Source of the DNA: Ipomoea triloba
Lineage: Eukaryota; Streptophyta; Magnoliopsida; Solanales; Convolvulaceae
NCBI RefSeq assembly: GCF_003576645.1
Contig: NC_044930.1
Span: 24,189,706 to 24,253,705 of the forward strand
Length of the DNA: 64,000 nt
Direction of reading: 5' to 3'
The notes below the pieces were generated by a model that worked only from the letters and a program-made list of their open reading frames with translations, searched no databases and was not told the DNA's origin. The translations under genes were made by a program, and so were the position numbers. Shown here in pieces: positions 22,820 through 32,572 of the stretch (its first letter is position 1; each line of letters begins with the position of its first letter).

Positions 22820-23430
22820 TGACGGTGCCTATCGTTGTACGTTCTCTTGCTCTCCCGCGTCATGGCTGCTCGACTGGTGCGTAAACGGTGACTGGCTTTC
22901 TCATTGTTGGGCATCTGATATGGGAATTAGCAAAGGATTTAATTAATTAATGCATTAATGTTGGGTTGCGCGGTGCAAAATTGGGTGTTGCATATTAGAA
23001 TTGCCAACAAATTAACGCCAAACGTAACAGAGATTGAAATTAGAACTTAAAATTGAATGAAATCTAGACTAGAATACCTATACTTATGTATTTTAATTTT
23101 TAAATATATATAAGCTAGTTTTATATGCATGTACCTAAATTTATAAATCCATCATCACCTATTTTATTATATGGTATGTATATGTAATTCATTGATGAGT
23201 TGACTATATATATATATCTATATATAAACTTTGAACTACATACCAAACAAGCTAAGCTTTTTTTTATATGAAGTACTTTGTAAAATGAAAGTAAACAAGA
23301 TCTTTTCATCACCTCTACAATCTTCATATGAGCCACCAACCATTTGCCTCCTAGCTATCATCATGCAACGCAACTCGGTATTCACTCGACCAGAAGTCAC
23401 GATCCAATGGGCGGCCATGGAAGTTGCATG
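22820..23430. other. Gene-free AT-rich stretch
   Basis: No gene is recognised. The stretch holds a (TA)n tract near 23200-23228. The overlapping frames at 23121-23523 on both strands show no family features apart from the repeated peptide described at 23440. Confidence 0.5.
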
Positions 23431-23439
23431 ACTCACCCT

Positions 23440-23581
23440 TCCGAATGACGCAGTGGCTGTTACTGCCCTGGAGTATCTCCGAGAGCAGTGCCTAACTGTT
23501 GCACTATGGACAGAGAGATTCAATCACTTGTTGGAAGAGCTTATCAGTTTTGGAAGGTATTTTTTGGAGAATAGCCGTTGA
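23440..23581 (+). pseudogene. Unknown repeated coding-like fragment, copy 1
   Basis: The plus strand encodes a peptide containing TALEYLREQCLTVALW and ELISFGRYFLEN. Related peptides are encoded at about 24480-24615 and 27440-27611, sharing the pattern EYhRxxxLTxALW-x-RhNxLL-x5-FGxY-LxN. Conservation at protein level with scattered nucleotide changes suggests descent from one coding sequence. I do not recognise the family. No start codon, intron structure or complete domain is visible. Confidence 0.5.
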
Positions 23582-23763
23582 GGTATTCGGTATCTGGTTT
23601 CTTTTTCTTTTTTTTTTTCCTCTAGCATTGTGTACTTCGTACCTATTTTGTTTCATATGCTTCTACTATAGGTGTAGATACACACATAATGTTTCATCTA
23701 TTTCTACTGTGCGTGTTGATACATACATAATACATATTGTGCTTCGTATATTGTAAATTTGTT

Positions 23764-24043
23764 GTATTATTCTCTGCCTTAATTTAGGGATATTATTGTT
23801 GCCCAAAAGTTTATATATGATCCTAAAGCCAAATCAATAAACACAGAAGAAACAATATTTCTTACATGGTATCAGAGCAAAAAGAAGAAGAAAGAAAACT
23901 TAGACTGAAGTAAAAGAAAAAAACCTAGGTTACTCTGATACCATGTAAGAAATATTGTATCTTCTGTGTTTATTTATTTGCCTTTAGGCTCATATATGCA
24001 ATTTTGGGCAAGGTAATATGCCTAAATTAAGACAGAGAATAAT
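23764..24043. repeat. Head-to-head copia LTR ends with two primer-binding sites
   Basis: Arms 23764-23876 and 23932-24043 are inverted copies (about 113 bp, roughly 85-90 percent identical by eye) around a purine-rich spacer of 55 bp. At the inner edge each arm ends in TGGTATCAGAG, the classic PBS complementary to initiator tRNA-Met that directly follows a copia 5' LTR. Two LTR 3' ends plus PBS therefore face each other. The outer arms diverge, so only partial LTRs remain. Confidence 0.75.
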
Positions 24044-24479
24044 ATAATAAAGTTACAATATTCTAAGAATAATATTGTTCATTACAATCCTACACACAAA
24101 CATCCCAATGGCAACAAACCAAAACCAAGAATACTTCGCTTGCGAGTTTACTTTGTAGCTGGGATTTTACCACACATTCCCCCGTGACATTTCGCCTGGA
24201 ATTCTTTCTCCGACTGGGTTTCGGGGTGCTATTCACTCGGCCGAAAACCTAGAAACTTATTGGTAATTTCCTAGATTACAATCGTTAAAATCAATTCAAC
24301 TCCAAATATGTACCTCATTCGAATCCTTCGACAAACATTCAATGGCGACAAATGGAGACGAAAACATACCTCGCCTACAAGTCTACATTAGAGTCGGGAT
24401 TTCGCGACATTCTAGTCTAGGATTTTCTATCTAGCTGGGATTCATGGTGCTATTCACTAGGCTGCGACTGACCCTTCCT

Positions 24480-24615
24480 ACTATGGCAAGGGTGGTTACC
24501 ACCATTGGTTACCTCAAAGAGCAATGCTTGACTGCATCTCTGTGAACAGGAAGACTCAATGACCTATTTGGAACTCTGATCACGTTTGGAAGGTACTTTC
24601 TGGAGAATATGCACT
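24480..24615 (+). pseudogene. Unknown repeated coding-like fragment, copy 2
   Basis: A frame on the plus strand reads GYLKEQCLTASL, a stop, then TGRLNDLFGTLITFGRYFLE, parallel to the fragments at 23440 and 27440. The in-frame stop shows decay. The same downstream context (TTTGGAAGGTA then a GAGAAT-type sequence) follows copies 1 and 2, suggesting duplication of a larger unit. Confidence 0.5.
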
Positions 24616-24984
24616 AATTTCTTAGTTTGGTCTCTAGTTATACTTCGTACATATTGTACTTTGCAGTCTCCTTTGCATTAGTTTTGTCTCTAGTTATAGT
24701 TCGTACATATTGTGCTTTGTAGTCTCCTTTTCATGTCTACTTAGTCTGACTTTGTCAGTTCAAATATACAGGTTTATTGCTTCAACAAACATTTTTTGCT
24801 CTAATTCTACAAAATAAATTTCAATTATTGCAATTTCTTTTCTAAAAGGTTTTTTGTTCACGCTTATTAGATTTAAATTATGTCTCACAGTAAGTTGATC
24901 TAAGGTTATGCAATAGTTATCACAATATTACTTCTTAAATAGTTTATTTTAATTATTAACAGTTATAATTTGTAAAAGAAAGTA

Positions 24985-25458
24985 GGGAATTGTCTGCACC
25001 GTCCTTTTCAATCCATTGCCGCACATCCGGAGTTCGTCTACACTCTTCTCAAGAGCACTAGCATAATTTGGTCGTCTGATCTAACTAACACATTTGTTTT
25101 GCTTTAAATCTATGTATATTATCCCAACATGTAAAGATATTCTAGTGCGAGCAAAACCTTAGTCGCATAAAACAATTAGAGCAGTTAAAAGAATCATAAC
25201 TAATTGCTCTGATCCTAATTGTCACCTTGTATACTTTTGTCTCGTTGATTAATTTCGAGTATCTCGATAACGCCTTCGGTATAACATCATTAAATTCAAG
25301 TCGAAAAATGAAAACCACTCATCCTAAAAATCCAGAAACATCCCAAAAATTCAAATGGCAAACCAAGAAAACCACGACGCAATTCCCAGCGACTTCACTT
25401 TTTTCACTTGGAATTATTGCCCCGAGTTGGCTTGGCGGAGATACCCCACGTCAGCTAT
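24985..25458 (-). pseudogene. AGC-kinase-derived repeat, copy 1
   Basis: On the minus strand a decayed frame contains remnants of an AGC protein kinase: [10 protein letters not shown], then stops, then NVLVRSDDQIML. In AGC VIII kinases this stretch is the alpha-E helix followed by the RDLKPEN catalytic loop. Here the loop is broken by stops. The whole unit, about 450 bp and running from GGAATTGTCT to GGCTTGGCGGAGATA, is repeated at 26920-27358, and partly at 28060-28420. Confidence 0.6.
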
Positions 25459-26914
25459 TGATGGTCTGTAAAGTAGTGGTGAGAATGTGGGTGTAATGTG
25501 TTGTTCCGCAGGGATTGGGACTATGGCGCGTACTTGGCAGTTACCTAGATTCTAGTCACTAAGGTTTTGGAACCCATAAGGATCCAAACAAATCATTGAT
25601 TGAGGGTATTTAATAAACTAAGATATTTTTGGGGTATTGCTCTATTCGTGCTTTAACAACTTAAAATTGGGGGAGAACAATTTACCTAGGGTCTTGAGAC
25701 AATGCACATATAAATCTTAGTATAGCCAAACTTAGCAATAACAAGGATTAGAACAAGGATTGCCCCACTTTCATGGTGTATCAATCCTTGTTCTTGAAGC
25801 ACACAAGCATATTTAAGCCCCAATCTACTCCTATTTTCATAGAAGGAAAATGGGTTTGAAATTAGTAAGACTTGAGTCTTCCATCTAATTTCCATTGAGA
25901 TGAAATACTCTCCAAACACAAGCAACAATTGCTACGTATCAATCATTACAAGAGAATATAAAGACCCAATTCAAACTCAAGAACCCTAAGTGGGTTTGTT
26001 CATCCCCTTTATGCAATAACTACATTTCTAGCATCAATAGGAGCAATAACACCCTAATCTAACCCAATAAGTAACCACTCACTCATTGGAAATATAAACA
26101 TGGCAAATATAAACAAGAAAATCATAAACATAGCAATAAATGTAAAATGAGAAGAAATAGGGAAATTAAAGACTTCTCTATTAAATGCAGATGAAGATGG
26201 TGGTTGAAATCACCCAAATATGCAATACAAGGCCTCCAATGTGCAAGTGTAGTGTTAATCTAAGCTATCTAGGTCTATAGAAATGAAAAAGATTGGAGCG
26301 CTCCAAGGGCAGGAAACAAAGATGTTTAAAGATTGCCTAGTTGTAAGCGAGGATGCGTACATTGACGATTTGGCGTTTGTCACTGGAGCTCGTAGAGTAG
26401 TGGAGGGATATAATAGTTAGCTCCCCAGGGGTGCCCCCCTCCCGTCCTGATTTTTTTTAAAAAAAAAAAAGAAGAAGAAAGAACACGACTAAGCTAGCTA
26501 GGGTTCGGACTTCCAGAAAATTGAAGCAGAAAATGCTTAAATACAGTGCAATACAGATCTACACAGTCACCTACACGGGCTGTGTAGGTGGCCATGTAGA
26601 TAGCGTGACTTTAGATTTCCAGTGCAGGCGCACGGCCACCCCACGGGCCATAGGGGTGGCTGTTCAGATGCCTACTACTTTGTTCCTTGCTCCATTTCGC
26701 GCTCCGCTACTCCTATTCTTCCTTAGTGGGATCCTTTGCTACCAAAATCGATCCAATATGCTCCAAAATGCCCCATTTGCTACTCGTTGCGAACAATTAT
26801 ACCTATAAACACAAAACACACAAATGAGTAATAAATCTCACTCAAGTATATACACTTTGTTCACAAAATAGATAAAATAGCGGCTAAAAAAGATGTTTAG
26901 AATTAGAGCTATCA
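25459..26914 (-). mobile_element. Probable solo LTR (Ty3/gypsy-like)
   Basis: The insert begins TGATGG and ends CTATCA on the plus strand, giving TGATAG...CCATCA on the minus strand. It is flanked by GCTAT (25454-25458) and GCTGT (26915-26919), a near-perfect 5-bp duplication. It interrupts the junction between two copies of the kinase-derived repeat, which defines both ends. On the minus strand CCCTGCGGAACAA lies near the 3' end, the sort of sequence seen near the ends of plant gypsy LTRs (compare CCCTGTGGATCGAT near 60410). No internal region is present. Confidence 0.6.
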
Positions 26915-26919
26915 GCTGT

Positions 26920-27358
26920 TGGGAATTGTTTCCACTGCCCTTTTCAGTCCATTGTTGCCCAGCCGGAGTTCATCTTCCCTCTTCTCAAGAGGACTAGCAT
27001 AATGTGATCGTCTGACCTAACTAACACATTTTTCGACTTTAAATCTTTGCATATTATCCTCGGCATGTAAAGGTATTATAGCGCGAGCAAAACTTAAGCT
27101 GCATAAAACAATTAGAGCAATTAATAAAATCATAACTAATTGCTCTGATTTGCTACCAGATGTGATTCATTACCACCTTCTACCCTTTTGTCTCGGTGAT
27201 TAATTCTGAGTATCTCGGTTCATCCTAAAAATCTAGAAACATCCCAAAAATTCAAATGGCAAACCAAGAAAACCACGACGCATTTCTTCGCTGGGCGACT
27301 CCACTTTTTCGCTAAGGAAATACCGCCCCGAGTTGGCTTGGCGGAGATATCCTCATGA
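26920..27358 (-). pseudogene. AGC-kinase-derived repeat, copy 2
   Basis: This is a direct repeat of 24985-25458 with substitutions and small gaps (for example the CAACGCCTTCGGTATAACATC part is missing). The kinase-like minus frame is again interrupted by stops. It is followed at once by a third unit start (GGGAATTGTCTCC at 27365) that switches after about 80 bp into the unknown peptide fragment at 27440. Confidence 0.6.
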
Positions 27359-27439
27359 GCTACGGGAATTGTCTCCATCGCCATTTTTAGTCCATTGTCG
27401 CCTAGCCGGAGTTCATCTTCCTCTTATCAAGAGCATTAG

Positions 27440-27611
27440 CAGCGGCAGTTCAATTGGCTGCACCACCATTTCCACTCGCTTAAGGGCTGCTACAACTCTT
27501 GAGTACATTCGAGGGCATGGCTTAACAATTGCTCTGTGGGCAGGTCGAATCAACTATTTGCTGGGTGAAGTAATAAAGTTTGGCAAATATGTTTTGAAAA
27601 ATCGTGAGTGA
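27440..27611 (+). pseudogene. Unknown repeated coding-like fragment, copy 3
   Basis: The plus strand encodes LEYIRGHGLTIALWAGRINY and then LLGEVIKFGKYVLKN before a stop at 27609. It is colinear with the fragments at 23440 and 24480 and is the best-preserved copy. The frame is open from the upstream repeat unit, so its apparent start lies in unrelated repeat sequence. The family is unknown to me. Confidence 0.5.
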
Positions 27612-27752
27612 GGTATTTTGTGGTTTCTAATTTTCTTTCCAGTATTCTAATTTTCTTGTAAGTAGTACATATTGTGCTTCAATATCCTGAATACATGTGT
27701 AAATCATGAATTTGTTTGTACTTTTTTGTTATGTGGTTTGTTTGAGTTCTCA

Positions 27753-27908
27753 ACCTTGTGGTCTAGTAGCACCCGGTTGCACCCCCACATGGGAACAAGT
27801 GGGTTCGAGCCTCAGTGGAGGCGATATTTGCTCTTTGTGCTTCATTTGGCTGAGAAAGTAGCTATGAACAAATACTACATTGTAACAGAGTCAATAGTAC
27901 TAAAAAAA
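27753..27908 (+). repeat. SINE copy, full length
   Basis: The most complete plus-strand SINE here. The head is CCTTGTGGTCTAGTAGCACC (box A), box B is GGGTTCGAGCCTC about 50 bp on, then comes a tRNA-unrelated body with GGAGGCGATATTTGCTCTTT, and the tail TGTAACAGAGTCAATAGTAC ends in a short A run. The internal RNA polymerase III boxes identify it as tRNA-derived. Confidence 0.8.
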
Positions 27909-27989
27909 CTTGTATTTTGATGGGTAAAAGTCAGGTACATATTGTGCTTTAGTTCTAGCATGATTACAACATCCTGCTAGAAATGGAAG

Positions 27990-28197
27990 AAAATGGGGTA
28001 GGTACACGAGCCGATATCGGCAAAGTTGCCAATTCAACGACAACCATTGCACCTGAGCAAAGAGATAAATCAAAGTCCGTTAGCATAATGTGGTCGTATG
28101 ATCTAACTAACACATTTTTCGATTTTAAATCTCTGTATATTTTCCCCAACATGTAAAGGTATTCTAGCAGGAGAAAAACCTCAGTTGCATAAAACAA
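27990..28197 (-). pseudogene. AGC VIII kinase fragment (catalytic loop), repeat copy 3
   Basis: The best-preserved copy of the kinase repeat. The minus frame reads [30 protein letters not shown] and [12 protein letters not shown]. This is the alpha-E helix, catalytic loop and DFD metal-binding motif of plant AGC VIII (D6PK/PINOID-type) kinases, where DFG is replaced by DFD. The loop Pro-Glu of RDLKPEN is changed to Ser-Lys. Only about 50 kinase residues remain, with no N-lobe or activation segment, so it is a broken fragment inside a repeated unit (to about 28420). Confidence 0.7.
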
Positions 28198-29108
28198 GTA
28201 GAGTAGTTAATTAATAGAATCACAACTAATTGCTCTAACCCTAGCTCTAATCTGCTGTTAGATGTGATTTATTGACACCTTATTCTTTTTTTTTCTCGGC
28301 AATTAATCCCGAGTATCTCAGCAACGCCTTCGGCTATAACATCATTAAATTCAAGATGAAAACCCCGTTCATCATAAAAATCTAGAAACATCCAAAAAAT
28401 CCAAATGGCAAACCAAATGGAGTATATATAGATTACTTTTGGGCCCAATAGAGTATATATATTTTGAAAACTCGTTACAAAGCCAAATTGGGCTTGTGAA
28501 TGTTACCAGCTCATTTATGTTGAGCTGGTTATCTTGCTATGAGGAGTGTTCAACAGGCAAATTATTATGTGGACCACGGTCCAAAACGACGTCATTTCGA
28601 TACTAAAAAAAAATTCATTGTTTTGCACGCGGGTTAGAATAATATAGAGTTAATTCCAGCAATGGTCCCTTGAGTATTGTGATTTCCCACATTTGGTCCT
28701 CGACTTTTAATTTGGACAATTTAAACACTTGACTATAAATTTTTTTTCAATGTTGGTCTTTCCGTCAAAAGCTGGTTAAATGGACATCAATTTGAGGGGT
28801 AAAAGCGTCTTTTCATGTACTAAGTGTATAATTCCTCTTCCTTCCCCTCTGTATACGCTAAATCAAACCAAAGTTGAGAATATGCGAGAAGGTGCTATGT
28901 TTCTGCAATTTCTATGCAATTTCTATCCCTAAAAGCTACTATTTGGAATTACTTAATCAATATTCAGGGAAGATGAAAATGAAAACCCACATCACATTCA
29001 ACTCCAATCCAACAACACAGCGATGCACGAGGTTTACAGAAATTAAAACAAAAATCCTTGAGAGCATGCAATAATTAAACAAAAGAAAAACACAAGAAGA
29101 GTAGGTGT

Positions 29109-29363
29109 TCACTTGTCGTCAAACATGAGGCGGCGCTGGACCGCGTCCATGTTGGCATCGGTGATGGTGTTTCCCATGGCGGCGGCGGCGGCGCGGACAG
29201 GGTGTTCTGAAGCTCCGCAGCGGAGGCAGATAGGCTTAATTGAAAGAGAATAAGCGGCGAAGGAGAGTGATGAAAGGAATGAAGAATTGGCAGAGTAAAT
29301 CGCCATACAGGCGACTAGGGGAGAGAATCTCCGCCAGATTTGAACAAAAGCCATCATCAACAT
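29109..29363 (-). pseudogene. Isopentenyl-diphosphate isomerase, first-exon fragment
   Basis: The minus frame encodes about 84 residues ending in the hallmark MDAVQRRLMFDD of plant isopentenyl-diphosphate delta-isomerase (IDI/IPP), which interconverts IPP and DMAPP. The part before it is rich in S, A, L and R and looks like a plastid or mitochondrial transit peptide (LSSLSFAAYSLSIKP region). The authentic protein continues with the catalytic Nudix domain; here a Lys codon and a stop follow FDD, so no catalytic residues exist. Three in-frame Met codons lie at the start (29363, 29357, 29354). It is captured in the Pack-MULE, 112 bp from a divergent gene fragment. Confidence 0.85.
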
Positions 29364-29475
29364 TGGGAAATTCACAGTGTTCCTCTTTGGTTCTTGCAGT
29401 TTTGGCGTTTCTTTCACCTCAATCAATCCCACTCAAGATCCAAGTTTCAGCAACGCCAGATTTGATTCAATCTCC

Positions 29476-29937
29476 ATGGCTAATGCTTGGAGAAGAAACC
29501 AACCGACAAAGATTCTCACCTCTAGAAATCTCCTCCTCTTCATCTCCTCATCTCTAGTCCTCCTCCTCTTCTTCTACCTCACCTCTCAGTCCCAAACCAA
29601 TACCCCATACCTCAACTCCCTCAAAACCCCCATCTCTCACTGCGCTATAAAGCCTTTCGAATGCTACGCTTCACCCCAAGCTCATCTCGTTTTCGCCAAT
29701 GTCGTGGAGGGTCTTAAATACCCATTCCTCTACTCCCTTTCCGACTTTGGGAATTTTCCAGAGAAACCCCACAAGAATAATAACAGGACTCTCAAGGGAA
29801 AGGCGTTTAGGAAGCCTAATATATTTGAGACTATGCAGGAGTTGCTGGAAAAGATGAAAAACGAGGACCGGAAGGGGATTTTTGTGGATGTTGGGGCTAA
29901 TGTATGCATTTATCTATCACTTCTTGGATTGTCTTAG
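29476..29937 (+). pseudogene. FkbM-type methyltransferase-like protein, first-exon fragment
   Basis: Starting at MANAWRRNQ, the plus frame has a hydrophobic segment (about residues 19-37, LLLFISSSLVLLLFFYL) consistent with a type II membrane anchor. A short lumenal region with several Cys follows, then GIFVDVGANV, the SAM-binding motif I of FkbM/Methyltransf_21 proteins. The motif is cut: GANV runs into TGTATGCATT, which fits a donor splice site at 29902, and the frame stops at 29937. The rest of the methyltransferase domain is missing. Such plant proteins are predicted Golgi/ER methyltransferases of unproven substrate. Confidence 0.7.
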
Positions 29938-30206
29938 CTTTGAATGAGTATTATTGGGAGAAGAGTATTATCGAAGACATTTATCGCATATACAGAGGGG
30001 AAGGAAGAGGAATTATACACTTAGTACATGAAAAGACGCTTTTACCCCTCAAATTGACGTTCATTTAACAATCTTCTAACGGAAGGATTAACATTGGAAA
30101 AATTTTTATAGTCAAGTGTTTAAATTGTCCAACTTAAAAGTCGAGGACCAAATGTGGGAAATCACTATACTCAGGGGACCATTGCTGGAATTAACTCAAT
30201 AATATA

Positions 30207-30440
30207 TGAACATTCTGGAGTAATATGATGTATTTTATGAGTTAGAATAATGTATTTTATGTGTTAGAATAATAAAATTTCTAGGGTAAGATAATGTATT
30301 TTATGAGTTAGAATAATGTATAATGTACTTTATTTGTTAGAATAATGAAATTTCTAGGGTAAGATAATGTATTTTATGAGTTAAAAATAATGTACTTTAT
30401 GTGTTAGAATAATGTATTTTATGAGTTAGAATAATATACT
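30207..30440. repeat. Minisatellite of about 22-bp units
   Basis: Imperfect tandem copies of AGTTAGAATAATGTATTTTATG, with occasional longer variants containing ATTTCTAGGGTAAGATAATG, form the right interior of the foldback element. The same AGAATAATA words also occur just left of the Pack-MULE (28636), showing where the MULE split the array. Confidence 0.75.
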
Positions 30441-30712
30441 TTAGGTGCTTTTAAACCATGGTCCACATAGGTGTGTGGACCACGATCGACGCGATAATGA
30501 TTGGTGTTTAACATGCTCTTAGTATTTTAGTTGATTAAGAGTCGTCCAATATTGTTTCAATAGATCCTTACGGGTTATGAGATTTTGACTAGATACAAAA
30601 TTACTAATGTTCAATCTAATGATATAGAGATTTCATTTATCATTGTAGAATTCTTACTCAAGATCACTGCAATTCTTTTTCTGGTGGTTGTAAGATAGAA
30701 GGCCGCCTATAG

Positions 30713-31341
30713 ATAGGGGTGAGCATCGGTTGATTTTCGGTTAATAACCGAAATAACTGAAAATTTAATCAAACCTTTATAACTGACCGAAAACCGACTG
30801 ACCGACCAGCCTTCATAATTGAAATAACTTTTCGGTCGTTAAATATAACCGGTTAAATATAACATCAGTGCCCCTTATCACGGTCTAGACACAAAGATCA
30901 AACATCACCTAGTTTCAGTGGTTTGCTATTACAGACAGCATTATCACTGACTCACTGTGTTGCCTATCGTTGTGATCGATCATGTGAAGTGGATTATGTA
31001 CGATGACAAGACTAGATAGGAAATTGGTAGTTGGGATGATGTTCTCATGATGTGTATACAAGGGCACTTGAAATCTCAACCTCAAAGACTGTAAAGGATA
31101 TTGGTATCACTGTCATCACGTTTGTAATATATATATATATATATATATAAAAGATTAACCTTTGATTTTTCGGCCGATTCTCGATTTTCTCTTGAAAAAT
31201 CGATAATCGATGGAAAAATCGAAATAACTGAATTTTTTTTGCCTTAATAATTGAAACCGAACCGAAAATCGAAATATTTGGGCGATTCGATTTTCAGTCA
31301 TCGATTTTTTGATCGGTCCGGTTTTTTTTTAATCATCCCAA
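30713..31341. mobile_element. hAT-like MITE with TCGGTT-rich termini
   Basis: CCTATAG is present on both sides (30706-30712 and 31342-31348). The element opens with GGGGTGAGCATCGGTTGATT and closes with GATCGGTCCGG...AATCATCCCAA, diverged inverted termini. The interior repeats CGGTTA, ACCGAA and CGATTTTC words in both orientations. No transposase is seen. A 7-8-bp duplication suggests hAT. Confidence 0.6.
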
Positions 31342-31348
31342 CCTATAG

Positions 31349-32430
31349 GTGGTAGGGTAGGGTGGGTGGTATTGCTCAAATTGCACCCGATCTTCCTAAT
31401 CACATGGAAGCGGGACTTAGTGTGTGAAATTAAACTAACCACTACCTCGTAGGGCGACGAGGTTGGTGTGCCCCCAAGCATAGCACCAACGACCCTACTT
31501 CAGGGGGGAGGGGGGAGGGGGGCAATGTTAAAGGTATATATGTACATGGCAACAAGGTGGAGGCATGCTGGTGTAGACGTGGAGACATGGCACTGGCACG
31601 AAGATGGATACGTGAGTGGTAAGCATAGATAGCAAATATGATTTTGACACTTGTCAAGACATGAATGGTTCTTCTACAGTATAAAAAGGGGTTGTCCTGC
31701 CTCCTTTAAGACATCTTGGTCTGATCACTACGACTCTCATGGTCCCATGGTCTCTCGTTTGTATTCTTAATCCACTCACCTAGGTTCAATTCTCAACAGT
31801 AGCATTATTATCTCTAGTCCATTATTTGGATTATAGCTTTTATTATTTATTATTTGGACTGTTGTTTTAGGCCGATACCTCAGGATTTGTACATAAACTT
31901 TGGGTCTAGCGCCCCAAGTAATAATACTATTACTTTTCTATCATGTTCTGTACTTTCATACTTGGTTTATAGTGGGCTTGGTCCTGACAAAACCATCAGA
32001 TATAAATATAAAGCCTGTTTAAAAACAAATCACTTGTCTACAAACTAGTGAATTGCAAAAAGAAATTTAAAAACAAAAACACAAAAATAATTGCAACCCT
32101 TTGTAAATTTGGAATTATCCCTAAAGAGTTTATTGATTTCAAGTTTCCAACTTCCAAGTGAAATCACCGTTGGATTCCATATAGGGGCATTATGGGTATG
32201 CTATTGGATAAAATGCTAATTAGACAACTAAGTTGTGTATGAAAATGTAATTGGGCCACTAAACTAAAAAAAAGTACAACCAACCATTTAAATAAGTTAA
32301 AATGATTTAATAATACTAGATACCTGGCTGTTAGTGTTAATAGTTGACGACCACTTGCTTACTTGAATTATTATGTAGATTTTTTTACTATTTTTATTTC
32401 TAAATTAATTGAGAAATTTAAAAAAAAAAA
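31349..32430. other. Gene-free stretch with a G-rich tract
   Basis: No supportable gene. A GGGGGGAGGGGGGAGGGGGG tract at about 31503-31522 could form a G-quadruplex. The open frames nearby (31442-31657 minus, 31854-32048 plus) have no recognisable features. Confidence 0.5.
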
Positions 32431-32439
32431 TTGCCAAAA

Positions 32440-32545
32440 ACCTTGTGGTCTAGTGGCACCTGATTTACACTCTCATATGGAAGGGAGTGGGTTTGAACCT
32501 CAATGGAGGCGACATATATTACATTGTAACAGAGATGAAGGCATG
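32440..32545 (+). repeat. SINE copy with internal deletion
   Basis: The head CCTTGTGGTCTAGTGGCACC and box B GGGTTTGAACCTC are present, followed by GGAGGCGACAT and then directly ACATTGTAACAGAG. The middle of the body (about 50 bp, compared with 27753-27908) is deleted. Confidence 0.7.
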
Positions 32546-32572
32546 GTGTTTGATAATTTTTTTATATTTTAC

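Larger units (their letters stand above)
28638..30206. mobile_element. Pack-MULE with 9-bp target duplication
   Basis: The element runs 28647-30197. AATAATATA flanks it on both sides (28638-28646 and 30198-30206), the 9-bp duplication typical of Mutator-like elements. The terminal inverted repeats are about 212 bp (28647-about 28858 and about 29985-30197), starting GAGTTAATTCCAGCAATGGTC, and highly similar by eye. The interior of about 1.1 kb encodes no transposase but holds coding sequence from two unrelated host genes in head-to-head orientation. Confidence 0.92.
28561..30499. mobile_element. Foldback element with GTGGACCACGGTCC end, split by a Pack-MULE
   Basis: The left end has ATTATTATGTGGACCACGGTCC-like sequence followed by AAAACGACGTCATTTCG. 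The right end (about 30450-30499) has GGTCCACATAG, GTGTGGACCACGATCG and GCGATAATGA. The ends are similar to those of 5751-6284. The interior right of the MULE is a tandem repeat of about 22 bp (AGTTAGAATAATGTATTTTATG, 30207-30440). The MULE at 28647-30197 interrupts it with a 9-bp duplication. Confidence 0.6.
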
